Part shown: in pieces, positions 5,466-6,055 of the stretch
How the letters are laid out: the number at the start of each line of letters is the position of its first letter
How positions within the stretch are numbered: position 1 is the stretch's first letter
Assembly (NCBI GenBank): GCA_905214365.1
Contig: CAJMMH010000178.1
Location: 1-6,055 of the forward strand
Source of the DNA: an uncultured bacterium
GTDB lineage: Bacteria; Bacillota; Clostridia; Lachnospirales; Lachnospiraceae
DNA length: 6,055 nucleotides
Direction: 5' to 3'
The notes under the pieces: generated by a model
Databases searched by the model: none
What the model was told of the DNA's origin: nothing
The model's input: the letters and a program-made list of their open reading frames with translations, nothing else
Translations under genes and position numbers: made by a program

Positions 5466-5686
5466 CATATCACTTAATTATCCATTTTGATACAACAAGT
5501 TTAGAGAAAATTTTTTATTATCCGCTTACCAAAATACAATTTACTCCAATATTTTTAATTTGCATTTTGTTTCTGTTTCAACTTCAACTGCTATTTTAAA
5601 GTCTAAAAACTGTCACTTGTTCTTCCCTCATTACATTATAACCTATAATTTCCACATTTTACCTAAACTTTGCCAAATATTTTCTC
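5466..5686. other. AT-rich stretch with no intact gene
   Basis: About 220 bases between the terminator and the FxLYD stop codon, much richer in A and T than metG. No intact gene with a ribosome binding site is seen on either strand. A short open frame on the plus strand (5560-5757) overlaps the FxLYD gene and has low-complexity content. On the minus strand there are pieces of what might be a decayed reading frame, listed separately. Confidence 0.6.
5541..5645 (-). pseudogene. Possible decayed reading frame (weak)
   Basis: On the minus strand one frame reads VMREEQVTV before a stop, and the next reads LDFKIAVEVETETKCKLK and ends at the TAA at 5543-5541. Removing one T from the T5 run at about 5605-5609 would join them into a single peptide. 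The result looks protein-like, with alternating charged and hydrophobic residues. No ribosome binding site or family is recognised, and chance in AT-rich DNA is quite possible. Confidence 0.18.
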
Positions 5687-6055
5687 TTAGAAATCATAAT
5701 CTAGTAATGATACATTACAATCTATTATTTTTGAATTTTTATCAACCGATAATCTGAAAGTACTTGATTCATTAGGTTCCAAACCTTCAGCCCCAACAGC
5801 ATATGTCCAATCTGTATCAATCACGTTTCCACTTGAATCCTTAAATGCCCCCTTTACTTTAATATATCTATAGGTTTTTGTACCTATGTTTTTTATTGTT
5901 CCCGTACAAATAGTATAACTACTATTACTTGTAACTTTTACACTTTGAATTTTTAAAACACTTTCTCCTTTTTCATAAGAATAATTAGATGTTGGTTTCA
6001 ATGGCGGTGTATCCATGTTTCCACCTTTTTTGAACACACTACCATCACTGTCCTT
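5687..6055 (-). CDS. FxLYD-domain protein, 3' part (N-terminus outside window)
   Basis: The last 122 codons and stop of a minus-strand gene; the frame is open through the window edge. The first 30 residues or so (KDSDGSVFKKGGN, then MDTPPLKPTSNYSYEKGE) look like a flexible linker. The rest is a beta-rich FxLYD domain: VLKIQSVKVTSNSSYTICTG, TIKNIGTKTYRYIKVKGAFK, DSSGNVIDTDWTYAVGAEGL, EPNESSTFRLSV, ending in VSLLDYDF with the namesake leucine-Tyr-Asp close. Family members are often surface or lipid-anchored proteins of unknown role in Firmicutes, sometimes with an N-terminal zinc ribbon and a membrane helix. Whether this one has them cannot be seen. An internal ATG at 6016 with AAGGTGG 4 nt upstream could give a 108-residue cytoplasmic protein instead, but the spacing is tight. 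The codons are markedly AT-rich compared with metG, which hints at a different origin. Confidence 0.72.
   Translation of the reverse strand, partial: KDSDGSVFKKGGNMDTPPLKPTSNYSYEKGESVLKIQSVKVTSNSSYTICTGTIKNIGTKTYRYIKVKGAFKDSSGNVIDTDWTYAVGAEGLEPNESSTFRLSVDKNSKIIDCNVSLLDYDF

Noticed and set aside
5560..5757. Plus-strand 65-codon open frame
   Set aside because: Low-complexity AT-rich peptide, no ribosome binding site, and it overlaps the FxLYD gene.

Overview
The window looks like a chromosomal segment of an anaerobic, low-to-mid GC Firmicute, most likely a Lachnospiraceae-type Clostridium relative. The signs are strong AGGAGG-type ribosome binding sites, a PstA-type cyclic-di-AMP receptor homologue, a membrane-anchored DUF885 relative of the kind common in that group, an AraC regulator divergent from an ABC exporter, and an FxLYD-domain protein. 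The genus is an inference; nothing in the window proves it.

Layout. Positions 1-172 (minus) hold the first 57 codons of an ABC exporter (transmembrane domain plus ATPase type), cut by the window edge. A 307-bp divergent control region (173-479) follows, with a -10 box for each side. An AraC-family regulator with an N-terminal cupin sensor domain (480-1337, plus) comes next and probably controls the exporter. A bidirectional terminator (1338-1384) separates it from a convergent two-gene minus-strand operon: a membrane-anchored, shortened DUF885-like protein without a zinc-peptidase motif (1828-3036), then a PstA/DUF970-like cyclic-di-AMP receptor homologue (1448-1768).

That operon has a good sigma-A type promoter at 3209-3237 and a leader of about 165 nt. 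The leader carries a diverged 48-nt tandem repeat and a perfect 8-bp inverted repeat. Back to back with this promoter is the promoter of metG (3255-3283), which drives a complete 661-residue methionyl-tRNA synthetase with a C-terminal tRNA-binding domain (3390-5375).

A strong hairpin terminator (5423-5465) works in both directions. Beyond it the base composition becomes visibly AT-rich. This last block holds a noncoding stretch with a possible decayed reading frame, then the 3' part of a minus-strand gene for an FxLYD-domain protein (5687-6055) that runs off the window edge.

The most unusual elements are the pairing of a possibly non-catalytic DUF885 protein with a diverged PstA-like protein in one transcription unit, and the repeat-bearing leader in front of them. 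No CRISPR array, insertion sequence, tRNA or rRNA was seen.
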